Position numbers and translations under genes: made by a program. Below the pieces are notes generated by a model that saw nothing but the letters and a program-made list of their open reading frames with translations, had not been told where the DNA came from and did no database searches. Below are positions 5,241 to 6,519 of a stretch of DNA of 6,519 nt, piece after piece; the first letter of the stretch is position 1, and each line of letters opens with the position of its first letter. This DNA is from JADFXI01 sp050011415. Lineage in GTDB: Bacteria > Nitrospirota > Thermodesulfovibrionia > Thermodesulfovibrionales > Dissulfurispiraceae. Location of the stretch: contig JBEKJD010000183.1 of NCBI GenBank assembly GCA_050011415.1, positions 1 to 6,519 of the forward strand, in the 5' to 3' direction.

Positions 5241-6519
5241 ACGAAAGTATCACCTTCACCGCTTCTTCAAGATTGCCGGCTATTGCATCGGCATACGGCG
5301 ATGTCTGCTGTTTTCCGGTAGTAACCAGTATGCCCCTGGCGCCGACTGCCTTTGCAACCAGCATATCAGCGTCCTTATCACCGACAACAAAAGACCTGCT
5401 GAGATTAATCTTGTGCCGCAACCTTGCTTTGACAAGCATGCCTGGAGAAGGTTTCCTGCATGGGCAATAGTCATCCGGACTGTGGGGACAATAGTAAAAG
5501 TCATCAAATCCGTAGGTCCCGGTAAAAACCGCATTAACGTCCCTGGCAAATGATTCTTTAACGAGCCCTCTCGATATTCCTGATTGATTGGTTATCCCGA
5601 TAAGAAGAAACCCTCTGTCTTTGAGTTCTCCGAGGCTCACAATGCCGGGAAATATCTCAAAGTCCTTCCAGTCGTTTAGAAAGTGGGCATCTCTGCACAG
5701 GGTCCCGTCCCTGTCAAAAAAGACCGCCCTCTTATGCGGGAGCATTTCTTTGATCTTGAAAAAAACCTCTTCAGCAGTGACTGTATACATGCACCGCAAG
5801 TCTTTTGTCCGGCAGCTGCGTTCAAAACACGGGCTGCATGAAAAGTCTTTTTTTATTGCGGTGTGGCCTTCCCCGGCAGGCCCGGTCAGCTTAGGGTCGG
5901 TGGAGCCGAAGATGGCCATAGTAGGGGTGCCTAAAGCACAGGCGATATGCATAGGACCTGAATCATTGGTGAGCAGTATATCGCATTCCGCAATCAGCGC
6001 CGCAAGCTCCCTGAGCGATGTCTTCCCTGCAAGAAAAAGTTTGTCTTCCGGTATCTGCTTGTCGATTTTCTGTGCCATTGCCGCTTCGCTTTTGCTTCCG
6101 AAAATTACTATGCCCCCGCCGGTATCCCTTCTGAACCAGTTCGCCACATCTGCAAATCTTTCGGGCAGCCAGCGTTTTGCAGAGCCAAAGGTTGCGCCGG
6201 GGTTAACTCCGAGTATAGGTCTGTTCAGCTCAGACAGCACTTCACGGGCCTTCATTCGCTCCTCAATGGAGAGGTGAATCACAGGCTCCTCAAAGTCCGC
6301 GTGAATACCGGCTGAATCAAGGAGGTTCAAATAGTACATTGTGTGGTGTATCTTCCGGTCAGCACCGTTAAATGGAACGGCATCTGTCAGCAGAAACCCT
6401 CTTCCGTCCCTGTTGTAGCCAATCCTTCTTGGGATCCCGGCAAGCCAGGCTATCAGCGCTGCATCAAAAGCGTTCTGCAGAAGCAGTGCCATCGCAAATT
6501 TCTTTTTCCTGAGAAACCA
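5227..6519 (-). CDS. waaF-gmhB: Heptosyltransferase II fused to heptose-1,7-bisphosphate phosphatase, 5' partial
   Basis: One open frame runs off the right edge; residues WFLRKKKFA precede the Met codon at 6492 with no stop, so that Met is internal and the real start lies outside. Numbering from that Met, residues 1-250 are a GT9 heptosyltransferase II. LLLQNAFDAALIAWLAGIPRRIGY belongs to its N-terminal lobe; NPGATFGSAKRW (97-108) and TNDSGPMHIA (175-184) are in the donor-binding lobe. It adds the second core heptose. A Cys cluster (C219, C222, C227, C234) closes it. Residues 254-421 are a HAD phosphatase like GmhB: FFDRDGT with D260 and D262, TNQSGISRG (301-309), a zinc loop C335-H337-C343-C345, RKPSPGM, and GDKDADM (371-377). 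GmhB removes the 7-phosphate on the way to ADP-heptose. GmhB is normally a separate protein, so this joins precursor synthesis to transfer in one polypeptide. HisB-like histidinol phosphatases share the zinc loop, but the context favours GmhB. Confidence 0.9.
   Translation of the reverse strand, partial: WFLRKKKFAMALLLQNAFDAALIAWLAGIPRRIGYNRDGRGFLLTDAVPFNGADRKIHHTMYYLNLLDSAGIHADFEEPVIHLSIEERMKAREVLSELNRPILGVNPGATFGSAKRWLPERFADVANWFRRDTGGGIVIFGSKSEAAMAQKIDKQIPEDKLFLAGKTSLRELAALIAECDILLTNDSGPMHIACALGTPTMAIFGSTDPKLTGPAGEGHTAIKKDFSCSPCFERSCRTKDLRCMYTVTAEEVFFKIKEMLPHKRAVFFDRDGTLCRDAHFLNDWKDFEIFPGIVSLGELKDRGFLLIGITNQSGISRGLVKESFARDVNAVFTGTYGFDDFYYCPHSPDDYCPCRKPSPGMLVKARLRHKINLSRSFVVGDKDADMLVAKAVGARGILVTTGKQQTSPYADAIAGNLEEAVKVILSYGAA

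Noticed and set aside
5588..6277. A 229-codon open frame on the plus strand
   Set aside because: It lies wholly antisense to the heptosyltransferase-phosphatase fusion, and its translation is serine/proline-rich with no recognisable motif.
6490..6492. ATG as the true start of the heptosyltransferase II fusion
   Set aside because: The frame continues upstream to the window edge with family-like residues (FLRKKKFA), and the N-terminal catalytic motif is missing, so the start is outside.
1..6519. CRISPR array or insertion sequence
   Set aside because: No regularly spaced repeats, transposase frame or terminal inverted repeats are present.

Overview
The window looks like a piece of chromosome from a Gram-negative bacterium of moderate GC that makes heptose-containing lipopolysaccharide. 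The gene styles recall Nitrospirota or Deltaproteobacteria-like lineages, but this is an inference from protein style; no marker in the window fixes the taxon. Almost everything reads on the minus strand.

Right part (about 4194-6519, minus strand): an LPS inner-core block. A heptosyltransferase II, cut off at its N-terminus by the window edge, is fused in one reading frame to a GmhB-type HAD phosphatase. The fusion ends 14 bp inside the start of a heptosyltransferase I (WaaC-like) gene. So one translationally coupled unit makes the heptose-phosphate precursor and adds the first two core heptoses. The WaaC-like gene ends inside an array of imperfect CCTATNG heptamers that forms a 17-bp-stem hairpin with a U-run, probably its terminator.

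Middle (about 3589-4170, minus strand): a small PPC/DUF296 protein of unknown bacterial function with a clear Shine-Dalgarno sequence, then a complete tRNA-Ser(UGA) with long variable arm and encoded CCA.

Left part (about 1-3588): this lies on the 3' side of the tRNA, where integrative elements usually sit. An AT-rich spacer with a tandem 11-mer repeat leads to an 800-residue minus-strand protein with a coiled coil, a Cys4 motif, an archaeo-eukaryotic primase domain of the kind named in 'TOTE conflict systems', and an SF2 helicase. Converging on it with 21 bp between the stop codons is a plus-strand 240-residue protein that I cannot name. Its C-terminal half resembles sigma-70 region 2 plus the following SLDxPI linker, but it has no region 4. 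Both start codons lack a convincing Shine-Dalgarno sequence and share a similar TAGAC/TTCC/GGG/TTAG block about 30 bp upstream.

The most interesting possibility is that the primase-helicase and the sigma-like protein form an accessory (defence or mobile-element) module at tRNA-Ser. The architectures are seen in the sequence; the functional link between them is inference.
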